Source: Agromyces albus
GTDB lineage: Bacteria; Actinomycetota; Actinomycetes; Actinomycetales; Microbacteriaceae
Assembly (NCBI RefSeq): GCF_030815405.1
Contig: NZ_JAUSWX010000001.1
Coordinates: 124,001 to 188,000, forward strand
Direction of reading: 5' to 3'
Length of the DNA: 64,000 bases
The position numbers and the translations under genes were made by a program. Shown here in pieces: positions 7,528 through 15,054 of the stretch (position 1 is its first letter; every line of letters begins with the position of its first letter). The notes under the pieces are model-generated. The model ran no database searches. It was not told the origin of the DNA and saw only the letters and a list, made by a program, of their open reading frames with translations.

Positions 7528-9015
7528 ATGACAACCTGCACGTGCGATCGCATCACGACGGAGGTCGGCTCTGCCGAGCTGGCCTCCCGCTGGAGCCTCC
7601 CCGGCGGTGCCTACTGGGGCGGACGCTGGCGCACCGAGTGCCTCTCCCTCGAGGTCACCGATCCTGAGGACGACTCCGTGCTCGGTCGCGTCCACGCCGC
7701 GGATGCCGTCGACATCGACGACGCGGTGACGGGTGTTGCCGAGAGCCTCCGATCCGAACCATGGCCGCTCTGGGAGCGGCGGGAGTCGCTCGAGCGCGCC
7801 GCCCGGATCCTCTCGGCCGAGAGCGGCCGGCTCGCCTCGATCATCTCGGCCGAGAGCAGCAAGACGATCACCGAGGCGACTCGGGAGGTGGCGCGAGCTG
7901 CTGAGACGTTGCGCCTCTCCGCCGCGGCCACCGACGTGCTCGAAGGCGGAACCCTCCCGCTCGAGGACTCCGCCCGCGGGGCCGGCCGCGTCGGATGGTC
8001 TCGTCGGCTGCCCGTCGGCATCGTCGCGGCGATCACGCCGTTCAACGACCCGATGAACCTCGTGGCGCACAAGCTCGGCCCCGCGCTGATCGGCGGAAAC
8101 GGCGTGGTCCTCAAACCCTCGCAGGCGACGCCGCTCTCCGCGCTCGCCTTCGTCGACGTCTTGCTGCGTGCCGGCGTCGCGCCGGGCCGGGTCGCCGTGA
8201 CGGCGGGCGGTCCAGGTGCGGGGGAGGCCCTCGTTTCCGATCGACGTGTCGATCTCATCTCGTTCACCGGCGGGCCGCGAACCGGGGAGCTCATCGCGCG
8301 AAGCGCCGGAGCTCGCAAGGTGCTCATGGAACTGGGCGGCAACAACGCGGTGATCGTCTGCGCGGACGCCACGGTGCACGCCGCTGCGGCGGCGATCGTC
8401 GACGGCGCGTTCGGCGTCGCCGGCCAGAACTGCCTCTCCGTGCAGCGGGTCTACGCGCACGCCGCCGTCTACGACGAGGTCGTCCGGCTCGTGACCCGTG
8501 GCACGGAAGCGCTCGTCGTCGGATCGAAACGGTCCCCACGAACCGACGTGGGTCCGCTGATCTCCGCTCGCGAGGCTAAGCGCATCGAGGAATGGGTGGA
8601 CGAGGCGCGCCTCGGCGGTGCCGTCGTGCGAGCCGGAGGCCGCCGGAACGGAACCTTCTTCGAGCCGACTGTGATCACGGATGCCGCAGCCGACGCCCGA
8701 GTCGTCACCGAGGAGGTCTTCGGGCCCGTCGTCACCATTCTCCCGTTCACCGACCTCGACGATGCGCTGGCTCGGGCTGACGCCACCGAGTACGGCCTGC
8801 AGGCGGGGGTGTTCACCGAGTCGGTGCCCACAGCGTTCTATGCCGCCGAACGGCTCAGCGTCGGTACCGTGCTCATCAACGACACGAGCGACTTCCGGAT
8901 CGACGCGATGCCGTTCGGTGGCTTCAAGCGCTCCGGCATCGGACGCGAAGGTGTCCGGAGTGCCGTCGAGGCCATGACCGAGCCGAAGAACATCATCGTG
9001 AACGCCGCGCTCTGA
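7528..9015 (+). CDS. NAD(P)-dependent aldehyde dehydrogenase, lactaldehyde/phosphonoacetaldehyde dehydrogenase-like
   Basis: 495 residues. It has the oxyanion segment TPFNDP (170-175), FTGG, general base Glu268 (MELGGNN) and catalytic Cys302 (GQNCLS). The C-terminal INDTSDFRIDAMPFGGFKRSGIGREG is of the type seen in lactaldehyde, phosphonoacetaldehyde and sulfolactaldehyde dehydrogenases rather than betaine-aldehyde enzymes. It probably oxidises the aldehyde made by the preceding FAD oxidase. It starts 30 nt after the oxidase with a GAAGGACGG-like site and is the last gene of the operon, followed by a strong hairpin. Confidence 0.87.
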   Translation: MTTCTCDRITTEVGSAELASRWSLPGGAYWGGRWRTECLSLEVTDPEDDSVLGRVHAADAVDIDDAVTGVAESLRSEPWPLWERRESLERAARILSAESGRLASIISAESSKTITEATREVARAAETLRLSAAATDVLEGGTLPLEDSARGAGRVGWSRRLPVGIVAAITPFNDPMNLVAHKLGPALIGGNGVVLKPSQATPLSALAFVDVLLRAGVAPGRVAVTAGGPGAGEALVSDRRVDLISFTGGPRTGELIARSAGARKVLMELGGNNAVIVCADATVHAAAAAIVDGAFGVAGQNCLSVQRVYAHAAVYDEVVRLVTRGTEALVVGSKRSPRTDVGPLISAREAKRIEEWVDEARLGGAVVRAGGRRNGTFFEPTVITDAAADARVVTEEVFGPVVTILPFTDLDDALARADATEYGLQAGVFTESVPTAFYAAERLSVGTVLINDTSDFRIDAMPFGGFKRSGIGREGVRSAVEAMTEPKNIIVNAAL

Positions 9016-9032
9016 GTGGGCGCAGACGAATA

Positions 9033-9063
9033 CGGGGGACGCGTCGATCGGACGCGTCCCCCG
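9033..9063. terminator. Strong bidirectional hairpin between convergent genes
   Basis: CGGGGGACGCGTC (9033-9045) and GACGCGTCCCCCG (9051-9063) are perfectly complementary over 13 bp with a 5-nt loop. It lies between the aldehyde dehydrogenase stop and the oppositely oriented GntR gene stop, so it can end both transcripts. Only short T-stretches flank it. Confidence 0.8.
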
Positions 9064-9080
9064 CTTTCATGGGTGGATTC

Positions 9081-9800
9081 CTACACGACGTCGCGGATGA
9101 CCCTGCCGTTCCGCAGCTTCTCGTCCACGGCAGACGAGAGATAGTCGTCGGCCGACGAGAGGTGCTGATGAAGGGCATCCCGGATCTCCGCCATGTCGCC
9201 GGTTCCGACGAGACGGGCGATGCCGCGGTGCCCATCTGCGATGCCGTCGGGATTGGAGTACGGATAGGCCTGCTCGAGGTTCGACATGCAGATGAGCGTT
9301 TCGGTGGCGAGGGTCAGGTAGGCCCGGTGCAGGCGCGTGTTTCCGGATGCCTCGACGAGCCGAGTGTGGAAGGCGAGGTCGATGCGCGACACCGCGCGCC
9401 AGTCTTCCGCAGCGATGAGTGGCACCATTCGGTCGACGATGGCCTCGAGCTCGTCGGCGGTGCTCGCTCGCTCCTCGCTCGTGCGCGCCACGATGATCTC
9501 GGCCGCTGCGCATTCGATGACCTCGCGGGCAGCGTAGATCTCCGCGACGTCCGTCGCCGTCAGCTCGCGCACGAACACGCCGCGGTTGGGCTTGCTGATG
9601 AGCAGCCCCTCCTGCACGAGACGTTGCAGCGCCTCGCGCACGGGACCACGTGAGACGCTCAGCTGGCTCGCGACCTGGGCCTCGTTGATCTGTTCTCCCG
9701 GGCGAAACGAACCGTCGACGATCCGATCGGTGAGTTGCTCGGCGATGACGACCGAGGTCGACCTGCTCTGGATTGCGGAGAGTCTGTCGATGCCGTTCAC
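9081..9800 (-). CDS. GntR-family transcriptional regulator, FCD (FadR) subfamily
   Basis: 239 residues from GTG 9800, preceded by AAGGGGG. The winged helix is at about residues 15-80 (VSRGPVREALQRLVQEGLL) and an all-helical FCD ligand domain at about 95-230, with the Asp and His residues that bind metal and carboxylate ligands in this family (RIDLAFHTRL, DGHRGI, ALHQHL). It lies 61 nt after the semialdehyde dehydrogenase and is probably cotranscribed with it and the aminotransferase from the operator at 12673-12692. It is the natural candidate to bind the five TTGTYGACAA palindromes of this island and would then autoregulate. Confidence 0.88.
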   Translation of the reverse strand: MNGIDRLSAIQSRSTSVVIAEQLTDRIVDGSFRPGEQINEAQVASQLSVSRGPVREALQRLVQEGLLISKPNRGVFVRELTATDVAEIYAAREVIECAAAEIIVARTSEERASTADELEAIVDRMVPLIAAEDWRAVSRIDLAFHTRLVEASGNTRLHRAYLTLATETLICMSNLEQAYPYSNPDGIADGHRGIARLVGTGDMAEIRDALHQHLSSADDYLSSAVDEKLRNGRVIRDVV

Positions 9801-9861
9801 TCTGCCCCCTTGTTCTTTCGTCGTGTCAATCCTTCCACCGCCCTCGGCTCCCGTCTGGGAG

Positions 9862-11340
9862 TCAACGTCGCGGGATCGCAAGGTACTTGTACTCGAGATA
9901 CTCGTCGATCCCCCAACGACCCCCCTCGCGGCCGATTCCGGAGCTCTTGACGCCGCCGAACGGACCCGCCGGATTGGAGACGAGTCCCGTGTTGATGCCC
10001 ACCATACCGACCTCGAGTCGTCCTGCGAGGCGGAACGCCCGGTCGATGTCGCGCGTGAAGATGTACGCGACGAGGCCCCATTCGGTGTCGTTGGCACGCC
10101 GGACGGCCTCGTCATCGTCGGTGAAGGTGAAGACCGGGGCCACGGGTCCGAAGATCTCGGTGCTCGCGAGCTCGCAGTCGGGGGAGACGTCAGCCAGCAC
10201 CGTGGGCGGGTAGAGCAACCCCTCGCTGGGGGACTCGCCGCCCGTCGCGACACGTGCCCCGCGCTCGACCGCATCGCGCACGAGCGACTCGACCTTGCGG
10301 AGCGCGTCGGCGTCGATGAGCGGCCCGACCTGTACTCCGTCTTCCCAGCCGGGGCCGAGACGCAGTGCCGCCATGCGCTCGGCGAAGCGCCGCGTGAACT
10401 CCTCGACGACGTCGGCGTGCACGTAGAGTCGGTTCGCGGCTGTGCAGGCCTCGCCCATGTTCCGCATCTTGGCCGTGATGGCGCCCTCGACCGCCGTGTC
10501 GATGTCGGCGTCGCTGCAGACGATGAACGGCGCGTTGCCGCCAAGCTCCATCGAGGTCCGCATGACGTGCTTGGACGCCTGGGCGAGGAGGATGCGACCG
10601 ACCTCGGTCGACCCGGTGAAGCTGAGCTTCCGGGCTTGGCCGGAGTCGAGCCAGTACCCCACCACCTCGGCAGGAGTCGTCGTCGTGACGACGTTGACGA
10701 CGCCGTCGGGAAGGCCGGCGAGCGAGAGGATATGTGCCAGGTAGAGCGCCGTGAGCGGTGTCTGCTCCGCGGGCTTGAAGACGACCGTGCAGCCGGCGGC
10801 AAGCGCCGGACCGATCTTGCGGGTACCCATCGCGAGCGGGAAGTTCCACGGCGTGACGACGACGCAGGGCCCGACGGGTTCGCGGGTGACGATGATGCGG
10901 GTCTTCCCGTCGCCGCTCAGCGTGTGGTCGCCGCCGACGCGCACCGCTTCCTCGGCGAACCAGCGGAAGAACTCGGCGCCGTAGGAGACCTCGCCGCGCG
11001 CGTCTGCCAGCGGCTTGCCCATCTCCAGCGTGATGAGCATCGCGAGCTCATCGGCATGCTCGAGGATCAGCTCGTAGGCGCGACGGAGAATCTCACTCCG
11101 CTCGCGCGGCGGTGTGTCGGCCCACGCCTGCTGGGTCGCCACCGCGACGTCGAGTGCCCGGCGGGCGTCGTCGCGGCGGCCGTCGGCGATCTGCGCCAGG
11201 ACGGCGCCTGTTGCAGGGTTGGTGACATCGAATCGATCGCCGGCCGCGGCATCCGTCCATGCTCCATCGATGAACAGCTGCTGGGGGAACTCGAACGTCA
11301 TGTCGGTTTCGGATGCCACGCGTGCCATCGTGTCGGTCAT
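9862..11340 (-). CDS. Aldehyde dehydrogenase, succinate-semialdehyde dehydrogenase-like
   Basis: 492 residues from ATG 11340, which overlaps the aminotransferase stop in ATGA. It has TPWNFP (163-168), FTGSTEVG, base Glu265 (MELGGNAP) and catalytic Cys299 (MGEACTAANR). FKPAEQTPLTA and NTGLVSNPAGPFGGVKSSGIGREG are typical of GabD-type enzymes that oxidise succinate semialdehyde or another short omega-carboxy aldehyde. Pairing with a class III aminotransferase reproduces the GabT-GabD arrangement of GABA catabolism, so it probably oxidises the semialdehyde that aminotransferase releases. Confidence 0.87.
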   Translation of the reverse strand: MTDTMARVASETDMTFEFPQQLFIDGAWTDAAAGDRFDVTNPATGAVLAQIADGRRDDARRALDVAVATQQAWADTPPRERSEILRRAYELILEHADELAMLITLEMGKPLADARGEVSYGAEFFRWFAEEAVRVGGDHTLSGDGKTRIIVTREPVGPCVVVTPWNFPLAMGTRKIGPALAAGCTVVFKPAEQTPLTALYLAHILSLAGLPDGVVNVVTTTTPAEVVGYWLDSGQARKLSFTGSTEVGRILLAQASKHVMRTSMELGGNAPFIVCSDADIDTAVEGAITAKMRNMGEACTAANRLYVHADVVEEFTRRFAERMAALRLGPGWEDGVQVGPLIDADALRKVESLVRDAVERGARVATGGESPSEGLLYPPTVLADVSPDCELASTEIFGPVAPVFTFTDDDEAVRRANDTEWGLVAYIFTRDIDRAFRLAGRLEVGMVGINTGLVSNPAGPFGGVKSSGIGREGGRWGIDEYLEYKYLAIPRR

Positions 11341-12590
11341 GCCGCCACCTCCTCGAGCGTGGCCGCGAGAGCCTCGAGGCCGAACCGGATCTCGTGAGGC
11401 GAGACCACGAGTGGTGGGATTATTCGCACGACGTTGCCGCGCGTGCCGCACGTGAGGGTGAGCAGACGGTGGGAGACCGCGGTCCGCTGCACCGCCGCGG
11501 CCATGGCGGAATCCGCTTCGCCGCGGTCGTCGATGAACTCGAGGGCGCGCATGAGTCCGAGCCCCCGCACGTCGCCGATGACCGGGAAACGATGCTGCAG
11601 TGCGAGGAGCCCGGCGTGGAGGAGGTCGCCCATCGCCTGGGAGTTGGCGACGAGCTCCTCATCGCGGACGACGTCGAGCGTCGCCACCGCGGCCGCCGCC
11701 GCGACCGCGTTGCCGCCGTACGTTCCGCCCTGCGAGCCCGGCCAGCCACTGGCCATCAGGTCGGCCGAGGCCGCGATCGCGCTGATCGGGAAGCCGCTCG
11801 CGATGCCCTTGGCGGTGATCAGGATGTCGGGGGTGATCGACGAGTACTGGTGGCCCCAGAAGCGTCCGGTGCGACCGACGCCGGTCTGCACTTCGTCGAT
11901 GATCAGCACGATGCCGTGCAGGTCGGCGCGCTCGCGCAGCCCCTCGAGGAACCGCGGCGGTGTGGGCACGTAGCCGCCGTCGCCCAGCGCGGGTTCGATG
12001 ATGAAGGCCGCGGTGTCGGCCGGGCTCGTCGTCGTCTGCAGGAGGAAGTCGAGCTCGCGCAGCGCGAAGTCGATGGCGACATCCTCGTCCCAGCCGTAGC
12101 GGAATGCCGCGGGGAACGGTGCGATGTGCACCCCGGCCATCAGCGGCGCGAATCCCGAGCGGAACTTGGTCCCGGCGGTGGTGAGCGACGCGGCGGCGAC
12201 GGTGCGTCCGTGGAAGCCTCCTTGGAACGCGACGATGTTCGGCCTCCCGGTCGCCATGCGCGCGAGCCTGACCGCTGCTTCGACGGCTTCGGAGCCGGAG
12301 TTCGCATAGAAGACGCTGTCGAGACCGGTGGGCAGCACCTCGCCGAGGCGCTCGGTCAGTTCGATGAGCGGCTTGTGCAGCACGGTCGTGTACTGGGCGT
12401 GGATGATCCGGCCCGTCTGCTCACGCGCTGCTTCCACCACCCTTGGGTGGCAGTGTCCGGTGCTCGTCACGCCGATGCCGGTGGTGAAATCGAGATAGTC
12501 GACGCCGTCGGTTGCAGAGATCCAGGATCCGGATGCTCGATCGACGATGATCGGCGTCGCCTGCTTCAAGAGGGGGCTGAGAGTTGCCAT
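11337..12590 (-). CDS. Class III (omega) aminotransferase, 4-aminobutyrate aminotransferase-like
   Basis: 417 residues. PLP features: NSGSEAVEAAVRLAR (97-111), FHGRT (126-130), IIDEVQTG with Asp232, and Schiff-base Lys261 (ITAKGIASGFP). GabT enzymes usually read QGEGG at the substrate gate, where the Glu helps choose between omega-amine and glutamate; here it is LGDGGY with Asp204, so the donor may not be GABA itself. It is first gene of a minus-strand operon with the semialdehyde dehydrogenase and the GntR regulator, and it faces the operator at 12673-12692. Confidence 0.86.
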   Translation of the reverse strand: MATLSPLLKQATPIIVDRASGSWISATDGVDYLDFTTGIGVTSTGHCHPRVVEAAREQTGRIIHAQYTTVLHKPLIELTERLGEVLPTGLDSVFYANSGSEAVEAAVRLARMATGRPNIVAFQGGFHGRTVAAASLTTAGTKFRSGFAPLMAGVHIAPFPAAFRYGWDEDVAIDFALRELDFLLQTTTSPADTAAFIIEPALGDGGYVPTPPRFLEGLRERADLHGIVLIIDEVQTGVGRTGRFWGHQYSSITPDILITAKGIASGFPISAIAASADLMASGWPGSQGGTYGGNAVAAAAAVATLDVVRDEELVANSQAMGDLLHAGLLALQHRFPVIGDVRGLGLMRALEFIDDRGEADSAMAAAVQRTAVSHRLLTLTCGTRGNVVRIIPPLVVSPHEIRFGLEALAATLEEVAA

Positions 12591-12661
12591 CTGCGGCCTT
12601 TCCCGTTGGGGGCTTCTAGCGCTGGGTGACGTCTCGGGGGAGACGCTTTGTCATTCCCGCC

Positions 12662-12692
12662 AAGATAGCAGTATTGTCGATTGTTGACAATC
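12662..12692. promoter_or_regulatory. Divergent operator/promoter between aminotransferase and cupin genes (site 3)
   Basis: ATTGTC (12673-12678) and GACAAT (12686-12691) form an inverted repeat with the same 7-nt spacing as in site 1, and GATTGTTGACAATC (12679-12692) is identical to site 2. On the minus strand TTGTCA (12690-12685), a 17-nt gap and TATCTT (12667-12662) make a plausible promoter for the aminotransferase operon, with its -35 inside the operator. No clear -10 was found for the plus-strand cupin gene. Confidence 0.72.
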
Positions 12693-12715
12693 AACTTTCC
12701 GAATGGAGCTCGCAC

Positions 12716-13093
12716 ATGATCGAAGCCGTCGTCCTCGCCGATGCGTCCACCGCGCCGGTCGAGGCTCATCACTCCAAGGAAACCTCGACGACGCCCGGGC
12801 AGACCGAGGCCTCCGCTGAGGTGTGGGCCGCGGATGGACTTCGATCCGGGATCTGGGAGGTCACGCCGGGCACGTTCGCCAGCACCCGTGACGGATACCA
12901 CGAGATCTGCCAGATCCTGAGCGGGCGAGCCACCATCGAGGAGCCAGGCGGCCGAACCTTCGACATCGCGGCCGGCTCGCTCTTCATCACTCCCGCCGGA
13001 TGGAAGGGGACCTGGACGATCCATGAAACCCTTCGCAAGAGCTGGGTGGTGTTCACGCTTCCGGTTCAGGGCGGGCGTCGACCAGCCGAATGA
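12716..13093 (+). CDS. Cupin-domain protein (DUF861/EutQ-like)
   Basis: 125 residues, essentially one cupin barrel. Visible are the GxWEVTPGTF entry, HEICQILSGRATIEE with its metal-type His and Glu, and AGSLFITPAGWKGTWTIHE. DUF861 cupins occur with amine, ureide and ethanolamine catabolism and often lack a firmly assigned reaction. ATG 12716 has a GGAG site upstream. It shares the site 3 control region with the aminotransferase operon. Its last 41 nt overlap the end of the convergent hydroxyacid dehydrogenase gene. A role as isomerase, decarboxylase or sensor cannot be chosen from sequence. Confidence 0.8.
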   Translation: MIEAVVLADASTAPVEAHHSKETSTTPGQTEASAEVWAADGLRSGIWEVTPGTFASTRDGYHEICQILSGRATIEEPGGRTFDIAAGSLFITPAGWKGTWTIHETLRKSWVVFTLPVQGGRRPAE

Positions 13094-14084
13094 GGTCGAA
13101 GTCCGGTTCGGAGACGAATCCGAGGCCTTTGTCGACGACGTTGTGCAGCGGATCTCCCCTGCAGTATCGCCGCAGGTTGTCCAGGAACAATTGGGCCAGA
13201 TCATCGAGGTGGTCCTCGGTGTCCCCGCTCATGTGGGGCGTGAGAATGACGTTCTCCATGCTCCACAGGGCGTGTCCTTGGGGCAACGGCTCGGGATCCA
13301 CGACATCCAGCGCGGCACCCGCAATGGATCCCGACGCCAACGCCTCGGTCAGGGCTCCGGTATCGACGATCCCACCGCGCGCAACGTTGATGAGGCATGC
13401 AGAGGACTTCATGGCAGCAAGAACCTCGGCGCTGACCAATCCCCTCGTCGCGATGGTCAACGGCGCAGCGAGCACGAGGTAGTCGAAGTCCGGGACGATC
13501 CTGGCCAGGTCCCGTGACGAGAGGATCCGTTCGAAATCCCGATCACCAGGCCGGCTCGTCCGGCCCGCTCCGCTCACCTCCATGCCCATGGCGCGGAATA
13601 CGCGGGCGATCTCACGGCCGATGGACCCGGTGCCGACCACCAGGGCGGTACGGCCGTGGATCTTCCGTGTGATCCTGTGCTGCCAGCGCTCTTGCTGCTG
13701 GAGCCTGAACGAGCCCCGCGCATCCTTGGCCATTTCCAGGACGAAACCGAGGGCGAACTCCGCGATGGCCCGGCTGAGCACACCGCGGGAGTTGGAGTAG
13801 ACGATGTCGCTGGCGGTCAGTTCTTCGAAGAAGAGCTCGCTCACCCCGGCCGCAGAGACATGAATCCACCGGAGGGAGGAGGCGGCATCCCAGTTCTCCC
13901 GCAACGCCGGCGAGAAGGAGTGCCACTGGAACAGCACGTCTGCCCCGTCCAGCGCCTCGGCGAGTCCGTCCGCATCGGTCAACCGAACATCCGCGAGCTG
14001 CTCGACCTCCGCCAGGCGCGGCGGCAACGCCACTTGGTACAGGACCGCGACGACGGGCCGCCGGCGATGCGGAGCTGAAATCAT
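13053..14084 (-). CDS. D-isomer-specific 2-hydroxyacid dehydrogenase family protein
   Basis: 343 residues. The NAD fold is VVGTGSIG (150-156). The catalytic set is complete: Arg236 (NVARGGIVD), Glu265 (VDPEPLP) and His284 (LTPHMSG). It interconverts a 2-hydroxy acid and a 2-oxo acid with NAD(P)H; the substrate is unknown. ATG 14084 overlaps the stop of HAD copy B in ATGA, so the two form an operon transcribed from the divergent region 14783-15054. The 3' end overlaps the convergent cupin gene by 41 nt. Confidence 0.86.
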   Translation of the reverse strand: MISAPHRRRPVVAVLYQVALPPRLAEVEQLADVRLTDADGLAEALDGADVLFQWHSFSPALRENWDAASSLRWIHVSAAGVSELFFEELTASDIVYSNSRGVLSRAIAEFALGFVLEMAKDARGSFRLQQQERWQHRITRKIHGRTALVVGTGSIGREIARVFRAMGMEVSGAGRTSRPGDRDFERILSSRDLARIVPDFDYLVLAAPLTIATRGLVSAEVLAAMKSSACLINVARGGIVDTGALTEALASGSIAGAALDVVDPEPLPQGHALWSMENVILTPHMSGDTEDHLDDLAQLFLDNLRRYCRGDPLHNVVDKGLGFVSEPDFDLIRLVDARPEPEA

Positions 14085-14782
14085 GCCGCGGGTGCGGCGT
14101 TGGACCGTCCCAGACCGAGAAGCGTATTCAACTGGTCGAGGGAATCCACGGTGGTGTAGCCGTAGGCCGGGCTGTGGGGATCGTAGCCGCGGTCCAGCAT
14201 GACGGTGTTGGTGAAACCCAGGTCGTGCACGGGCATCAAGTCGTAGCGCGTGTGGGACGAGACGTGCACGAAATCCTCGGGAGCGGCATCCAGCTGGTCG
14301 AGCATGTACTCGAACGCTTCGTATCGCGGCTTGTAGAAGCCGGCCTGCTCGGCCGTGTACACGGCGTGGAACTCGGCTCCGAGCTTCGGCACCGAGCCTT
14401 CGAGGAAGCTGTCGTCGGCATTGGACAGGATGACCAGCTTGTAGTGCTCGCCCATCGTCTTGAGCGGAGCGGGAACGTCGTTGTGCGGACCCCAGCTCCG
14501 GACAGCATCGCCGAGCTGTTTCCCGGCATCCTCGGTGAGTTCGAGGTTCCATTTCCTGCAGACCCGGTCGTACGCGTCTTGGAGAACCTGCTCGTAGGCG
14601 TAGTAGCTGCCACATACCTGGTCATAACGGTAGTTGCGGAAGTCGCGCAAGAAGGCTGGCATCTGCGCTTCGGGGACTCGGCCCGCCAGAAGTCTCCGCG
14701 TCGTGGGCTCGATGTGGAAATTGATGAGGGTGCCGTAGCAATCGAAGGAGATGTACTCCGGTCGGAAGTCGATGTCGGTCAT
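14081..14782 (-). CDS. HAD-superfamily hydrolase, haloacid dehalogenase type II-like (copy B)
   Basis: 233 residues from ATG 14782, chosen because it then aligns with copy A (MTDIxFRPxYISFDCYGTLI). ATG 14791 and TTG 14812 are possible longer starts. Motifs match copy A: FDCYGT nucleophile, LSNADD, FYKPRY lysine and HVSSHTRYD, again with His where dehalogenases have Asn. The C-terminal MLDRGYD and AYGYTTVDSLDQLN regions are also shared. It is cotranscribed with the hydroxyacid dehydrogenase. Two diverged copies in one regulon suggest related but different substrates. Confidence 0.85.
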   Translation of the reverse strand: MTDIDFRPEYISFDCYGTLINFHIEPTTRRLLAGRVPEAQMPAFLRDFRNYRYDQVCGSYYAYEQVLQDAYDRVCRKWNLELTEDAGKQLGDAVRSWGPHNDVPAPLKTMGEHYKLVILSNADDSFLEGSVPKLGAEFHAVYTAEQAGFYKPRYEAFEYMLDQLDAAPEDFVHVSSHTRYDLMPVHDLGFTNTVMLDRGYDPHSPAYGYTTVDSLDQLNTLLGLGRSNAAPAA

Positions 14783-14913
14783 GGGGGTCATCCGTTCATA
14801 TGAAAAACGCAAGTTGGAGGTGTGGACTTGCGGCCGTGAACCGACCTCGTCGTCGATTTCTCGGTCGAATCCGAGGGGGCGACCACGGCTCGACCCTAAG
14901 CAAACACATTGTA

Positions 14914-14927
14914 GATTGTCAACAGTC
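14914..14927. promoter_or_regulatory. GntR operator-like site in the HAD-B/importer intergenic region (site 4)
   Basis: GATTGTCAACAGTC reads GACTGTTGACAATC on the minus strand, one change from sites 2 and 3. It lies on the HAD-B side of the 272-nt divergent gap. Confidence 0.62.
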
Positions 14928-14960
14928 TGCTAGTTGGGCCCCCCTTTGAATTTTTAGTCA

Positions 14961-14973
14961 ACTGTCGACAATC
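14961..14973. promoter_or_regulatory. GntR operator-like site in the HAD-B/importer intergenic region (site 5)
   Basis: ACTGTCGACAATC matches the shared core with C in place of the central T, giving the symmetric form TGTCGACA. It lies on the importer side, about 80 nt before ATG 15055, 34 nt from site 4 (about three helical turns). Confidence 0.62.
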
Positions 14974-15054
14974 TGCACTTGACGTGGTTCTATGTCAGAC
15001 AACGAACCCGCCTCAGCAGGCCGTTGCCGCTGAAACCACGTGAAGGGAAGCACC

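Noticed and set aside
6406..8460. A 684-residue minus-strand frame opposite the oxidase and aldehyde dehydrogenase
   Set aside because: It is rich in Arg/Asp/Gly/His, has no family features and lies opposite two well-supported genes.
9081..10802. A 573-residue minus-strand frame that ends with the GntR regulator
   Set aside because: Only the last 239 residues are a recognisable protein; the upstream part is the antisense/out-of-frame shadow of the semialdehyde dehydrogenase and is Ser/Arg-rich.
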